Assembly: GCF_027580225.2 (NCBI RefSeq)
Contig: NC_073352.2
Coordinates: forward strand, 34,459,501 to 34,523,500
Direction of reading: 5' to 3'
From: Misgurnus anguillicaudatus
Lineage: Eukaryota; Chordata; Actinopteri; Cypriniformes; Cobitidae
DNA: 64,000 bases
Every line of letters begins with the position of its first letter. The stretch's first letter is position 1. This document shows, piece by piece, positions 49,381 to 62,572 of this stretch. The position numbers and the translations under genes were made by a program. The notes below the pieces were generated by a model that was given only the letters and a program-made list of their open reading frames with translations, was not told the origin of the DNA and searched no databases.

Positions 49381-50828
49381 TAAATGTAAAATCAGACACT
49401 TTTTGCTGAGATCATACGAGGTGAAATTGAAAGCCATTACTGTGACATACGATGCACACAATAACTCTGTGTTCTAATTGATTTTAGGATCTTGCTCTTT
49501 GAAAACTCATTTATACTGACGCTCTGAAATTTACTGTCAAATCCATCAAGAACTTAATGACCAATGATTTCTAAACAAGGGCCGCAATTAACTTAAGAGC
49601 CAGATGAGTCTCTAAAAATAATTAAGAAGAAAATGAGTTTAGTTTTTAATCATTGAGACTTGACCTTAGTTAATAAAGTCCACAGCAGCATACAATGTGG
49701 GACTCACCGATATAATGGTGAATTTCACAAATACTTACTAGAATATGTCCAGGTTGTATTAACTCAGCACACCTGCATAGGAAAAATATTCCAACAACAC
49801 TGTCAAATCCAAAATATTAAAAATGAAATCCCATCACATTATTAATACTTGCTAAATATTTATTAACACATGCAACGTTTCAGTCCAATGACCTCCACCA
49901 GGCATAGAACCAATAACTTGCTAAAGTAAAATTGATTTTAATATTATTAAAATGGACATTGAGTGTTATTAGGGGTACTCAACTATTGTGAGAAACAGTG
50001 AACAAATTTGAATGATTTTGATATGATAAACAAACGTTTTTATGAGACTTTTTACAAGATCTACACAATGCTAGGTTATTTTCAAAACTGTTGGGTTGAA
50101 TTAATCCAAAAAATTAATTCATTCAAATTAATTGGAGCGAAAATCTGCAAGACAAAGGCACTCCAGGACCGACGTTACCTACCCTGCACTAGAGGAATGC
50201 TCAAATATTAAATTAAACTCCGTTCCGCGTTTTAGCCCTGACTTCCCTGATGCTGAATTCAAGAAAATGTCATCTACAATTTTTGCTTCTGACGTCCATG
50301 CTTCAAGGCAACAAATCCGTTTCTCAATCCGAAGGCTGCAGCCTCCAGAGGTCGCATTTCCAGGCTGCACACATCATATTAACAATTATCAAGTTGACTA
50401 TTGTTCTAGGTTGATTTTAAATGGTTGTAATATGCTTATGACTCAAATGCAAGGCCCCGTTATCTTAAATAAATCATGCTTGATGACGTATGCGACCTTC
50501 ACAGGCTGCAGCCTTCGGATTGAGAAACAGACATTATGTTAACCCTGCGACAACATTTTAATCAACAATACACTTCCAATCAGATAAGTTCTGAATAAGT
50601 TGTTTCACGTTTAAGTTTACAACAAGGGTAAGCTGCTTCTAAACCATTGTTTTCACACCATCATTTCCCTCTGATTTAAGGGTTCAGTTAGGGTTAAAGG
50701 TTGGGTTTAGGTTTTATTTACAAAAAAAATGTTGTCATTGGGTAATCACAATATGTTACCCTGATGACATCTCAGGGGCAAAATCAGGTCGAGCGCACAG
50801 TTCGCATGAACAACTTGTTATGTTAAAG

Positions 50829-51100
50829 TAGGGTGACCATACATGCCATTCTTCCCGGATGCATCCTGGCGAGGACTTCGGTGCGTCTTCAGGAAGTCAT
50901 ATTTGTTGACTGCATACGCCATTCAGTTAAAAACACAAGACATACAATCGTAGTTTCATTCTTACCTTAAAATGTAACTGTTGCTTTTAATAGTAATAAT
51001 CCTCTATGACATATGCGGTCGACAAATACGACTTCCAGAAGACGCACCCCAAATCCTGGCCAGGACGCGTCCGGAAAGAATGGCATGTATGGTCACCCTA
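50829..51100. mobile_element. 272-bp MITE with tagggtgaccatac ends
   Basis: The ends tagggtgaccatacatgcca and tggcatgtatggtcacccta are perfect 20-bp complements. The heptamer gttaaag flanks both sides (50822-50828, 51101-51107). Inner blocks such as ggacgcgtccgg / ggatgcatcctgg extend the pairing. Confidence 0.88.
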
Positions 51101-51149
51101 GTTAAAGCTGCCATCCCAAGCCGAGTAGCCTACCGAATCCGAGACTTAA

Positions 51150-51528
51150 GGGGGTCGCACACAGGACGCGTATAGCTCAGCGCTGCGCAGTGCCGCACCA
51201 TTCTAAAAAACTCGAGCACATTGCTTTCTATGAGTATACGCCCACCGGCGCCGACAGGTGGCGCCTTTCCATGCTGCCCAGCTACAACTCAGGAAGTTAC
51301 TCAAATCCCTGTCGCGCCACTCACATAGTTTAACATTAAATAACATCATATTTGTCTGAAATCAGTAACAATTAACATTGGCTGCTAACGTATATTTTGC
51401 ATTTTGAAGTAGACGCTATCTGACGAAGCTTGCGCTATTTAATGTGCACTTTCGGTTTACGATACCTCTGAGTTGTCCTAGACGCGACTCGACGCGGCGC
51501 TGAGGTGCGCGGGCGGTGTGCGACCCCC
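51150..51528. mobile_element. 379-bp TTAA-flanked MITE (gggggtcgcacac ends)
   Basis: The ends gggggtcgcacac and gtgtgcgaccccc are perfect complements. TTAA is at 51146-51149 and 51529-51532. It sits only 50 bp after the previous MITE. The interior has GC-rich gcgc/cgcg motifs. Confidence 0.9.
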
Positions 51529-52121
51529 TTAACGTTAGGTGATCTGAGCTCGGTGGTGAATAGTTCACACTTGTGCAGCTGTCTCTCTCTGCAGTGATTT
51601 ATAATTGTAAATATTCTGAAATAATAAAAGTAAAAAATAAAAAAATAAAATAAAAAAATAGAAATAAGTGAGGTCTACAAATGCGACATCTGAAGGCTGC
51701 AACCTTCCGCTTGATAAACAACCTGAGTGAAACCACACCAACGTTGTGATGGGCGTTGGGAACATTTTGCTCATGCTCAGACCGCAGCAGACAAGCTCAG
51801 TGTATTAAGCCACAACCCGAGGAACATGGCCCTGTATCACACATAAAATTGAGGGCAGGAAAACCCAGATGAGGTCTCCGTTCAGACGGGCAGAGCAGCC
51901 AGAGATTGTTTGGTCTGACCAAGATTGCTTAAACAGAGAGGAAGAGGTTAAATGGAGCAGAAACATCTCACCATCCGTCAGCGGCTCTCCTGATTTTGCC
52001 AAGTGGTTGACCCGGGACAACATTTCAATCAATCAATCAGATTTCAAAAAGAAGTTTACAGTTTGTTTTAAGTTTAAGCTTACAACCAGGTTTAGCTGTT
52101 TCTAGACCATTGTTTTTCACT

Positions 52122-52430
52122 TACACTCTAAAAACAAACGATGCTATATAGCACCAAAAGTGGTTCTTTGCTCGTAATCATAGAAGAACCGTTTTTAGTG
52201 CCATAACGCACCGGTGAAGCACCAGTGAAGCACCTGTGTAGAACCATACAGTGCTATGTAGAACCATATTTGGTGCTATAGTGGTTCTATATGGCCCCTA
52301 TATGGTTCTACACAGGTGCTTCACTGGTGCTTCACCGGTGCTATATGGCACTAAAAACGGTTCTTCTATGATTACGATCCAAAGCAACAGTTTTGGTTCT
52401 ATATAGCACCGTTTGTTTTTTTAGAGTGTA
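52122..52430. mobile_element. 309-bp near-complete palindrome MITE (tacactctaaaaa ends)
   Basis: The ends tacactctaaaaacaaacg and cgtttgttttttagagtgta pair. The pairing continues inwards through atgctatatagcacc, gaagaaccgtttttagtgc, caccggtgaagcaccagtg and caggtg to the centre. Almost the whole element can form one long hairpin. No duplication was clearly seen. Confidence 0.88.
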
Positions 52431-52892
52431 TCATGTCCTTCAGATTTTAGGGTTTGGTTATGGTTGGGGTTTGGGGTGGGTCTTAGGTTAGAAAAATTTT
52501 GTCCTTGGGTCAATACAATATGTTGCCCTGAGGACATCTCTTACTTGGCAAAATCAGTTCGAGCATCGGTCAGCAGTGGACGCGTTTAATGGTATAAACT
52601 TTATCAACACATTTAAAAAAATTTTTTTGCTTAGCCCAGTATAGGAGAGAACGAGATAATCAGGTGCTTATTGCCATGTGATCTGGACACAAAACATTGA
52701 TTTGTAACAAATTCAAACCTGGCATGAGAAGAGACAGCAAGTGGTACATGTACATTAAACATATTAGTCGCAATAGGACTAGTCAAGATATAATGTCGCA
52801 ACTGACCAATCAGAATCATTAATTTCACAGAGCATTGTAATGTATAATTTCATTCCTATTGATTTCATAAGGAGCAAAATCTATCCCATCTA

Positions 52893-53022
52893 TACTAGTC
52901 AACATTTGAAGTGGATCAAAACCTTTCCTAAAATTTGTCTTAAAACCAGTACCCATTACCCGTTCTTTTCTTAGAACAACTTTGATGAATTCTTTTGATC
53001 CACTTCAAATGTTGACTAGTGT
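52893..53022. mobile_element. 130-bp foldback MITE (actagtcaac ends)
   Basis: The arms actagtcaacatttgaagtg then gatcaaaa, and ttttgatccacttcaaatgt then tgactagt, are complementary over about 28 bp. The same arms bracket the cluster at 30375-31530. Confidence 0.8.
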
Positions 53023-53799
53023 ATTTTGGTCTAAGGTAGAGAAACAAACCATTTAATAATAAACAGATATTATATGAGGACAGCATTACAATCCCACATG
53101 ATCTTTTAAAATACTAACTAGAATTTTTTGATTTACTGGAGATAAAGTTTAACTGTGACATGTTAACACTAACTAACACTGGTGTCAAACTGATGTGGGT
53201 TAGGTGCTTAATCAAGTCATGATAATGGCCAATAGTGTTAATGATGATGAAATTTTCTATATTACTCATCTTGTGTTTCATTAGAGATTCTGACTCTTCA
53301 TACTATTACAGTATGTCATATTATCAATCTATTACGTTACATAAACAAGATTTCGTTTGTCCTATTAATTGTTGATGTATTTTAAGTTGTGAAATCACTT
53401 AATCGTTTTTTAAAATCCTAATCCTTGAAGATGATATGATGGTATGTGTCAGAAACCAATCTATACCAGTAACCTGAACTGTGCAGCTGGTCTAAAGGAT
53501 TCAAGTCCTCTCTGGAGAAAATACTGATTGAAATTGAGTTTGTGACCTTCCTGCGAGGAACAAGTGACTGTCATGAATTTCACAAGGTCAAACGGTCACA
53601 AAAAGCAATTACGTAACTTGTCTTGTCGAGGTTTTCTTCACCCGTGAGACGAAGCAAAAGCCAGTCTGGTTATTGCTGTGTGCTCTGGTTTGCTCACACT
53701 GGTAACTTTATATGATTCTCACGGCTGCTCATTGGTGACATTTGTAAAAATGTGGCAGCATTCCAAAGAGATCAATCCTGAAAGCCAAATTCATTTTAA

Positions 53800-54000
53800 A
53801 GGGATAGTTCACCTAAAAATGAAAACTCTCATTTACTAACTCTCATGTTGTTACAAACATGAATACAAATCTTTGTTCTGATTAACATAAAGATATTTTG
53901 AGGAATGTTTGTAACCAAACCGATCAAAAGCCCCATTATTCCTACTGTGGAACTTCACAACGTCTCTCAGGGTCAAACGTGACTACAGTAAGCTTGCCGA
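53800..54000. mobile_element. 3'-truncated agggatagttcacc MITE
   Basis: It follows TTAA (53796-53799) and matches the left end of 48612-49233. The homology fades by about 54000, so the right end is lost. Confidence 0.6.
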
Positions 54001-54438
54001 ACGACGGGCATGATGTCAATCTCACATTGGATTGTGTCTGATGTGCCATGAATGTGGTCTATTATGCTTGCTTTCTGATTGGGCATCATTTTGTGCCACA
54101 TGAAAATTGACAGCATTTATCTTTGGAGTTTCCCTCCACACAACATATCTAATGGAAAGAAAATGTCAACATATTGAATATTTATGGTATTTAATGGTAC
54201 ACCACAAAGATGATCGCCTTTAGTTGACATGTAGTTCCAAAGGTATTTATAGTTTGTAGAATGTCTAAAGTTATATATTAAGATAAAGTGTAACTTTAAA
54301 TTAACAATTATTTTTTCTTTAAATTTCGATCTAAAATGACCTTAACAATTACAGTAGTTGTTACTGTGGGTTCACACCAGCGCCGTTTGAGGTGTCAAAT
54401 TCACGTCTACTACATCGAGTTTGCCGCTTGAACATTTA

Positions 54439-55022
54439 TGCTGCGATTTCACCAGCCACGGTAGAGGCGTCAAGCGTGAGTGATTTCAATGTTAAGTCAA
54501 TGTGAAGACGCGTTGACACACGTCTGGAGGTCTCAGTGCACGAATGAGCCGTTTAGCGTAGCGCGGTAGACGCGGCAAACGCGCGAGTTGAAAAATGTGA
54601 ACTTCGGCGGAAAAACACGTCGCGTAAACCAACCGTACTAGTGATAATAGTAATAATAATAATAATAATAGATAATAGTAGGGACGTGATTACAGGAAGC
54701 AAGCGGAGTCGCAAAAGCCCCTTCCATGACGCAAATTTCCATGTGAATGTCTCGATGACTAGAATTTCACACGCGGCTTTCACGCATAAATGAAGCGAGT
54801 AAATAATCAAATAATCGCTTCCTGTAATCACGTCACTATTTTCTGCCAAAGTTCAAATTTTTTAACTCGCGCGCCTCCCGCGGCAACGCTCAATTTGCGT
54901 TTAGTTTGTGCGAATGAGGCAGAATTGCGCCTACATCGTCGCGCTAAACGCCGTGACAACTTGACTCAACATTGAAATCACTCGCGCTTGACGCCTCTAC
55001 CGTGGCTGGTGTGAACGCAGCA
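54439..55022. mobile_element. Harbinger-like MITE family copy (tgctgcg ends)
   Basis: The ends tgctgcgatttcaccagcca and tggctggtgtgaacgcagca are complementary. The ggtagaggcgtcaagcg and gatttcaatgttaagtcaat blocks are shared with 26837-27595. An inner inverted pair, gacgtgattacaggaagc and gcttcctgtaatcacgtc, surrounds the centre. A partial related element lies just before it (54365-54438). Confidence 0.75.
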
Positions 55023-55735
55023 CAAGTGCCATGGGTATCTGAACCACCTACTTTTTAAAACCAGTGATATTGGAACCACTTACTATTTCTCTAATTTACC
55101 GCATTTATCTGTTCACTTGTCAGAAAGCCGTCAGTCAAATCCATTCCACTTGAGGAATGCCCTAATAAATTAAACTCCATTCCGCATTTTAGCTGCACCC
55201 TTGACTTCCAAACTGCTGCTTCCTCAAATCCATTCCACTTGATTCATTTAGAGTTCATATAAATTAAAGGTGACAGAGAATGAAAACCATTTTCACATTT
55301 TCTTAGTTGAATAATGGTAGTCTACCTGCATAAGTACTATACATTCTGATAATCTCTGTTTCATAGAAATTCCTCTTTTAGAAATGTCTGCCAAAAATGG
55401 CCTAATCTGAACGACGTATACATATTACATAAAATGCATCTCACCCCCCCACTCTCATTCAATTCCCTCCCCTTCAAAATAATTTGCAAACATCCATTCG
55501 CCTATAACGGGAAGGAAATTGCAGCAGTGTTCGCGAAGTTCAAGGCGAAATGGCAAGTCTTGTCTTGAGGTGTGCTCTTCTATCTGGAACATTTTGGTCT
55601 GTCCATGTTCTGAAGACGGCAAAGTGCTTGCATTTCATAATGAGGTTGCCAGTTAAGCACAAAGGGACGCCAAATAGGTGCAAAATCCCCCACCCTAATA
55701 TAGCTTTCTGAGAGAGGTTTTTAAAAAGCTTCTAA

Positions 55736-56316
55736 GGCCGGCGACACACTGACTGCGTGGCGTGAGCGGGACGTTTCTGTTGCGTGTCAGTTGCGTGACG
55801 GCTGCGTCGCGTTTTCTGTGTCTTTACACACCAGAACCGTGCCTGACGCGGGGCTGGCGCGCTGCTGCTTCTGTAGGTGCCATAGAGGAATGCCGCCGAC
55901 AGACCAGGCATAAATATAAAGCCTACTGATAAAAGACGACAGTATTGACGGCAAAATAGACAATGTTTGACAGGTGCAATATTTGAAAATTTATATTTAT
56001 CTATTTAAATTACATTTAAATCTGAATTTATGTCAACCTATAAACTTTCAAACATCAAAATGTCATTAATTAATATGTATTTGTGTACAGAATGACATTA
56101 ACATATTTTCCTGTTTTGCCTGGAACCGCTTCCAACACGCTTCCGTGTCGCGTAAAAAATAGCCGTCGGTTCTATTTTTAGCATGCACGCGTTTTCCGCG
56201 CAGCTCAAGCCACGCCTGAGACGCACGTCTCACGCAGGCAGTCTGCAAGCTCTAACCTGTAAACATGGGAGCCAAATTAAATTCGGACACGCCACGCATC
56301 CAGTGTGTCACCGGCC
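55736..56316. mobile_element. Harbinger-like MITE with TAA duplication
   Basis: The ends ggccggcgacacactg and cagtgtgtcaccggcc are complementary apart from one position. TAA lies at 55733-55735 and 56317-56319. It is GC- and CpG-rich with cgtcgcgt/acgcg motifs. The ORFs in it (56066-56248, 56183-56401) carry no recognisable domain. Confidence 0.8.
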
Positions 56317-56789
56317 TAAGACATTACAGACCCAACCAAAAAAATTTTGTCTACATGTCACATCACAAAACAAGAATAAATACCCAGTTCAATCATTCTA
56401 AGTCACCTTTATACTCCATTTCTTTCGTTTTCACTACTTTCACCTGCACTACTGCAACACAACAAGGTAAACAAATCTTTTATGGCTACAAAAGCAAATG
56501 TTTAATTAAAAGGCACCAGAATACAAAAAATTGGAATCTACTCCAGTAAATATTTTGGACCCACCCACATTTTTTGTTTCTGACGCCCATGGTGAACATG
56601 ATCCTGAATCTACACCATTGTTGGTCCTGGATCAGATTGCACGATTAGGATCTGGGTGTATGTTAGATTTAGGATTGGGTTAGGAACTATTAAAAATCTT
56701 CTCAAACACACTTATTTCAGGGGTTAAAATGGTTAGGTTTGAGTTAAGGGTAATGTGGGGTTTCTTTGATTGAAATGTTGATCCAAGAC

Positions 56790-57543
56790 TAGTGGTTGAC
56801 CGATATGTTTTTTTTTTTATGGCCGATACTGATAATAAGAAAGCTGTATTGCAGATTGGCCGATATGAGGCTGATATAACACAAATGTAATTAGTAAATA
56901 AGAGACGAACAGAAAATTGGTGAAACTATATAAGAATGTGTTATGCATTACATTTATAAATATACCGTTTTAAAGTACTTAAAACATATGTACATAATTA
57001 ATAATTTACATAATATGACATAATTAATGAATCTGACATCTCACGGTAGCCTACCATTTAAATAAATGTTTTGAACCAAGTTTGTGACACAACATAATGG
57101 GGCGGTTTCCCGGACAAGGACTAGCTTAAGCCAGGCCTTAGTTTAATTAGGAAATATAACTAGTTTTACCAAACATGTCTTACTAAAAACTTTACTTTTG
57201 TGCAGTTTGAGGCAAAAAAAAGGGCACTGATGTATTTTAAGATATGTCAGTGAAGGTTGTTTTCCGTTTGAATTGCTCTTAAATCTATTTTAGTCTAGGA
57301 ATAGTCTAATCCCTGTCCGGGAAACCGCCCCAATGTCATGTTAATAATGATTGGTCATTTTACTGTCTGTCAGACTTTGGCTTTACATTGAGTGACACTG
57401 AGTGTCTTTTCATTACAAACAACAAATTTAAGAGAAATTTACTGGACGATTGAAAAGATTTATCGCAGATAAAAGATTTAATATGTTGATTAAAAAAAAT
57501 TCTGCGGGTATGTCGGCCTTTGCAATAGATTGGTCTATCACTA
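56790..57543. mobile_element. hAT-like MITE (tagtggttgaccgatat ends) split by a 233-bp MITE
   Basis: The ends tagtggttgaccgatatg and gattggtctatcacta are partly complementary. The flanks tccaagac (56782-56789) and cccaggac (57544-57551) agree at 6 of 8. The insertion 57099-57331 lies in its middle. Confidence 0.62.
57099..57331. mobile_element. 233-bp MITE (ggggcggtttcccggaca ends)
   Basis: The ends ggggcggtttcccggaca and tgtccgggaaaccgcccc are perfect 18-bp complements. aat occurs on both sides and may be the duplication. Partial copies are at 48540-49380, 59650-59875 and, cut by the window edge, 63870-64000. Confidence 0.85.
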
Positions 57544-57779
57544 CCCAGGACCAACAAAAATAGTTAATCCAGAATCACATCTTACTTTGTGAAATCATGG
57601 CTACCCATTGTTTGTGCAGTGACACCGTGCCTTTATTGAAATTGCTATTCATTCCCAAGACACAAACATGAATGTACTTGAGCACAGAATACATCAGGAT
57701 GCTTCTTCAGGACTATTTTCAAGGTTTTTCACACAGCACTATGACAAAGTGAGGAGCAACACACACAACTCTTCCTCAT

Positions 57780-59480
57780 TACATGCAATATAAGCACAGC
57801 GAGGGCTCGCCGTTCACCCTGCGCTCTCAGCGAGAGTTCCTCTAAACAGATTGTTGTGTTTGCGTGTCAGCTGGGACCTGCGAATGGGTGACTCATCTCT
57901 ACCGGTGTGATAGATGCCTGAAGTTTAGGATGTCAGGAGCATAATAGATCCACCTGTTTGACTTTAAAAGCCGCTTGAATGTTTTCGCCTCGGCTATCTA
58001 TTGCTCTGTGCTCCGAATAACCGATTTCTCTTCTTGTGTCCCTTCTTGCGGCTCGGTTAGATTTATCATCCAATGCGTTTTGTCGAATTGAGTCACCGAG
58101 AGACGAATCACCCTTGCAGATCAACGGAAAGCTTTTCGCTAATGAGCGTTGCAACGTGTTTGCTATTGCTTGTTTAAAAAAAGACCACATGCAAGTTCAA
58201 TCCAACTAGTCTTTGAAGCTAAACCAACAGCTTGATTGTGCCTACCGCAATGCCATTTTAATTTGTTGATTTAATGGAAAGCTAAGTGAAACGGAAAGGC
58301 TACTGTTTCTCCCGCTGTCCGCTGCTCTATCAAGCATGTTAATGAAAATACGGCCAAATGAACGTGTGGAGTTTATTCGGTTTGAACGCCATGAGAATGA
58401 GAATATGATTAGAATTTCACAGGCGCTATATTAATTGGGTCTTTCCAGTAGTTTCAGCTCGGCTGATTGGCTATTTAATTACCGAGGCGACCAGCTAGCT
58501 ATTTTTAGACGTTGCGAGATTTAATCAAAGAACAAGCTTTAAGATGCAAAGGTCAAGTTACTGCCATTGTGTCAAGTTACACGTTAAAAGAACGAATAAA
58601 AATTAGGATTGATGCGCTATTTGCTAACAAGGCTAAATTAGCATATTAGTTTAAATGAGGATTTATCTACCACAAATTGTTTTGGTTACTTAGTGGGAAA
58701 AAAAGCTACCATGGGAATGTGCGTCGTAGTTTCAGCAGGCACGGCTTCAAGCGTAAACTTACGTAAATATTTACAGTATGTAAATAATTACGAAGGTGCC
58801 ATGTCTGTGAATCCACCCTCCCAACTCATCCAATCAGATGTTGCGAAAAACCTCATCAGGAGTAAATTTGAGAAAACATTACACGCGTACACACACAAAA
58901 TAACATCATCTTGCGCAATATTGCCTTGCAGCCTCTCCGAATGATCCTCGCTGCTTTAGCTCGCATAATGTTTTTGCTTCATACTGGGGTTTTTAAATCA
59001 GACCAGCAAATGAAGATATGAATAATAAATATCGAAGGAAAATGACGCATCATTTGCATGCAAATTGTCCAGATGAGCTCTTCAAATCTAGGTCGTGATT
59101 CAGGAGGGGGTGGCTGAATGTATCCGCACGCGTCATGAAAAGCAAAACCAATCCCGTTTCTTGTTAATTATTTGCTCAGCCATGAAAGTGGAGTAAAACA
59201 GCATCTGTGAAACACACACTCAGTGTGTTTGTGAAGCTCCTTTCAAACCAGCAGCCGCTTGAAAGTCTGACTCATGCATTACGTTTATATCAGCATTGTT
59301 GAAGAAAGCGGGACGGATGCGTTTTCAGTGTTATTAAACTTTCGTTGATGGCAAAGTTCAACTTGTAAAGTGATATTTTTGCTCTACGTGATTGTGATTT
59401 CGGAAAACACTGCAGGTGCAGATCCCTGCCGTGGAAACACTCATAGCTGGCATCTGGTTGCGGTTGTTTGAATGAATATT
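57780..59480. other. apparently single-copy intergenic stretch
   Basis: This is the longest stretch outside the exons without an obvious repeat. It has balanced composition and homeobox-like taatta / atttaat motifs, for example at about 58430-58530. It is a candidate for conserved non-coding sequence, but conservation cannot be judged from one genome. Open frames at 57933-58190 and 58693-58944 show no domain. Confidence 0.3.
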
Positions 59481-59649
59481 TTAAGGGACCTGAAGATATT
59501 CATGTACAATCACCCTCATGTCGTCCCAAAACTGTATGTGTTTTTTGCATGAAATGCAGGAGGATAAAATGGTATGTGGCTATTTTTGGAAACCCTCTAA
59601 CAATAAACATCATCCATGTACCCTTTAACTCTTGACTCAAACACATAGG

Positions 59650-59875
59650 GGTGGTTTCCCGGACAGGGCTTATCCTAGTCCTAGACTTAAATGCATGTTT
59701 GAGCTGCCTTAATTTAAAAACACCTTGCACTGACATATTTTAACATATTTCAGTGCTATTGTTTTGTCTCAAGATGCACACCAGTATAGGTTTTTGGACG
59801 TTATGCATGTAAAAACTAATTAAATGTCCTAATATAACTAATGCCTAGTCTTGGATTAACCGCAGGAAATCCCCC
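59650..59875. mobile_element. partial ggtttcccggaca-family MITE
   Basis: It begins ggtggtttcccggacagggc and runs collinear with 57099-57331 to gcctagtcttggattaac. The right terminus is degraded. Confidence 0.7.
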
Positions 59876-59910
59876 CCATGTACTAGTCACATAAAATATT
59901 CACATATTAA

Positions 59911-60710
59911 CTCATTCCCTGCCAGAATTTGTTGTGATTTTCACAAAAGTTTCACAACATGCCTTCCAGGAAGATTTTCTTCTAGAAATATATAAACATA
60001 CAAATATATCAAATGAAAGAACAGAGACACTGCTTTCAAACAAACAAACAAAACGGGGAAAAAAACATTTCATTCTGTCTTCATTTGTTCTCTTTTATAC
60101 ACTGCAAAAAAACGACTTTCTTAGTATTTTTGTCATCCTGTTTTTAGTAAAAAAAAAAAATGTTTTAAATTCTTAAATCAAGATCTATTTTCTTGATGAG
60201 CAAAATGACTTAGGAAAATAAGTCTAGTTTTTAGACAAAAAATATACAATTGCTTAAAACAAGCAAAACAATCTGCCAATGGAATAAGATAAATTTTCTT
60301 GAATTAAGTGTTTATGAAAAAAGTAAACTTATTTCAAGACAATTTGTCTTATTCCATTGGCAGATTAAGCACAAATTCGCTTAAAACAACAAAAAATACT
60401 AAGAAAGAAAGTCATTTTTGCAGTGTAACCTCTAGGTTTCTTTAAAAAATACATATTTTTGAGCAAAAAGCTGAAAGAATTGTATTTTTGTTAAGGAATT
60501 TTGTTAGAGATTCAGAACGATGATCAAAACATACACAGAATTTAAAATTAATTAAATTTGTTTTTGCTTCATTTTTTATACATTTGGTAAGGGCGTAAGA
60601 ACCATCTAGTGGATAATAGCGGAATTACAGATTATCGTAAAAACTTGTCAGGAAAGCGTCATTGGTTTTCTCTTAATTGACGAGATAACTTGTCAATGGC
60701 AGGGAAAGAG
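59911..60710. mobile_element. TTAA-flanked MITE (ctctttccctg family), copy 2, with nested MITE
   Basis: The ends ctcattccctgcca and tggcagggaaagag are flanked by TTAA at 59907-59910 and 60711-60714. It is collinear with 29850-30334 on both sides of the nested 60099-60426 element. Confidence 0.85.
60099..60426. mobile_element. foldback MITE (tacactgcaaaaa ends)
   Basis: The ends acactgcaaaaaaacgact and agtcatttttgcagtgt pair, as do the inner tcttagtattttt and aaaatactaagaa blocks and the gtctagtttttagac and ccattggcagatt motifs. It matches the stacked copies at 33174-33711. Confidence 0.82.
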
Positions 60711-60717
60711 TTAATAT

Positions 60718-60990
60718 ACCGTATTTTCCGAACTCAAAGTCACTTTTTTTCATATTTTGGCTGGTGCTGCGTCTTATTCTCAGGAGCGCCTTGTAAGTCA
60801 GTATGAATAAATTTTGACATTTATAAGGCAAGAGATACCATTACCGTCTACAGCCGCGAGAGTCCGCCATATGCTGCTTCTGTATTTGTGTAATTCAATG
60901 GATTCAGTGATGTTGAATGACGAGGCCGCGAACTTGATGCTCGGTGGCTTGTTCGGTTAATTTATGCTCTTCAACCTTCCAGGTAAGTTC
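60718..60990 (+). mobile_element. hAT-like element 5' fragment (accgtattttccg end)
   Basis: It starts accgtattttccgaactcaa and contains gcgtcttattctcagg, typical of a common vertebrate hAT-type non-autonomous element. The right end is not found. Confidence 0.6.
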
Positions 60991-62026
60991 TGTATGCTAT
61001 TGTGTGTCGTGTAAATAACTGATAATATTACTTTAACGTACAGACATCTATTCAGTCTGCTGTTCTGTCTGCTATTGTTTAGTTGAATAACTTATATATG
61101 TTATTTTGTCTGACTGACGCATTTTTGATTGGTGCGACTCAGGCACGTGCACACATAGACATCAAAGGGGGCTTGAGCACCTGCCCTTTTTATTCCTGGA
61201 GAGAAAGTGCCCTTTTTTCTGGGGTGCTTTTAAAAAAAAATTTTTTTATTCATATAACAACTTATGTCTGTCTGTTTCTTGTGTTTTTTACTTGTTGCTT
61301 ATTTAATTTAACATGAATTTATTCAGAAATCATTTAAATGAGATTTAAACTCTTATATAAAGAAAAATAGCGCTATTTGTGGCACACAAACGGTTAACAG
61401 ATGAGTCCCGCCTCCAAAATTCAAATCGCTAATATGATTGGCTTTACCTTTCCTTAGTCCCGCCTCTCTAACTTACTTCGCTTTTGATTGGTTTGTCTAA
61501 CCTCGTGCTGCATCATTCGCGCGCTTTAAGCGCCAAAGCTCAGCCCGTGAGTTCATGATTATGCAGGCAGCTACCGGTAAGTGTGTGAGGAAAGCATTCT
61601 TATATTAACAGTTTTATGCAATATGGGACACGTTTTTACACATACCGATTCAGGGACATTGTTTTCCATGGCAAATGGCAATCCCATATTAACCTGAAGA
61701 GTTGCAAACTTGTAACAGTGTAGTGTATGTAGTTTAAACAGACTGCTCATATAATAATAAAGCACAAACAATAAAATAATTGCTAACTGCAGTAGTAAGC
61801 TTTTTTGTTTGCGTTTTTTGTAATGGCTGTTAAATAAGTAAAATGTAGTATACTGGAGTGATGTAGTTAGATTGGGAAGAAATCTGATGGTTCAGTATTT
61901 TACTTGCCCAGTCTAAATTTTCACTGACATCACAAAAAAGTAAAATATAAAATACAAATAAAATAGGCCTAATCTATATTTGCTGTTTCTGACATGTGTA
62001 ACCCTAATAAATATGAAACCTAAGAT

Positions 62027-62450
62027 TAAAGGTGCAATAGGATGTGTTTTCATAATATGTTAAATTGTTCTTTGACAATTACATAGAAGGTATGTTGCTT
62101 TATTAAGTGCAAAAATTATCCAGAAACGTTTTTACATGTCTATTTACAACCCTAGAATGTGTCATTTTAATTAAATGGTCTATTTTTGCCCTATTTGAAA
62201 GAGTCATGAATAATAATGTTGAGCTCTGCACTGATTGCTCTGCTCTGAGGCTCATGCCAGAAGCTCACATTAGTAAACAGACCTTATATTTTGAGCCCTT
62301 ATCAGACAAAAATACATTTTGAGTAACAACTAATCAGCTAAACGCTAGCATATGATATAGCATTTATTGGCATGTAGCGCTAACTCAGCAGTCACAACTT
62401 TGTTTTTAGCATTTTAACAAATTTGTAATTAATGTGTAATTTAATGTTTT
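62027..62450 (+). repeat. repeat shared with 35820-36308
   Basis: It begins aaggtgcaataggatgtg after TTAA-like sequence. It contains catgaataataatgttgag and agtcacaactttgtttttag, both present inverted in the intron copy. The ORF 62107-62322 is an artefact. Confidence 0.55.
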
Positions 62451-62572
62451 CAAAACATGCACATTGTGTAATTGCTTCCTTTGCTGCTCTATAAACCTAG
62501 ACTACTAAGGAGACCATTGTGTCTGTGTGAACAACTGATTATTTTGTAGACATCTTTTGAAAATTAAACAAT

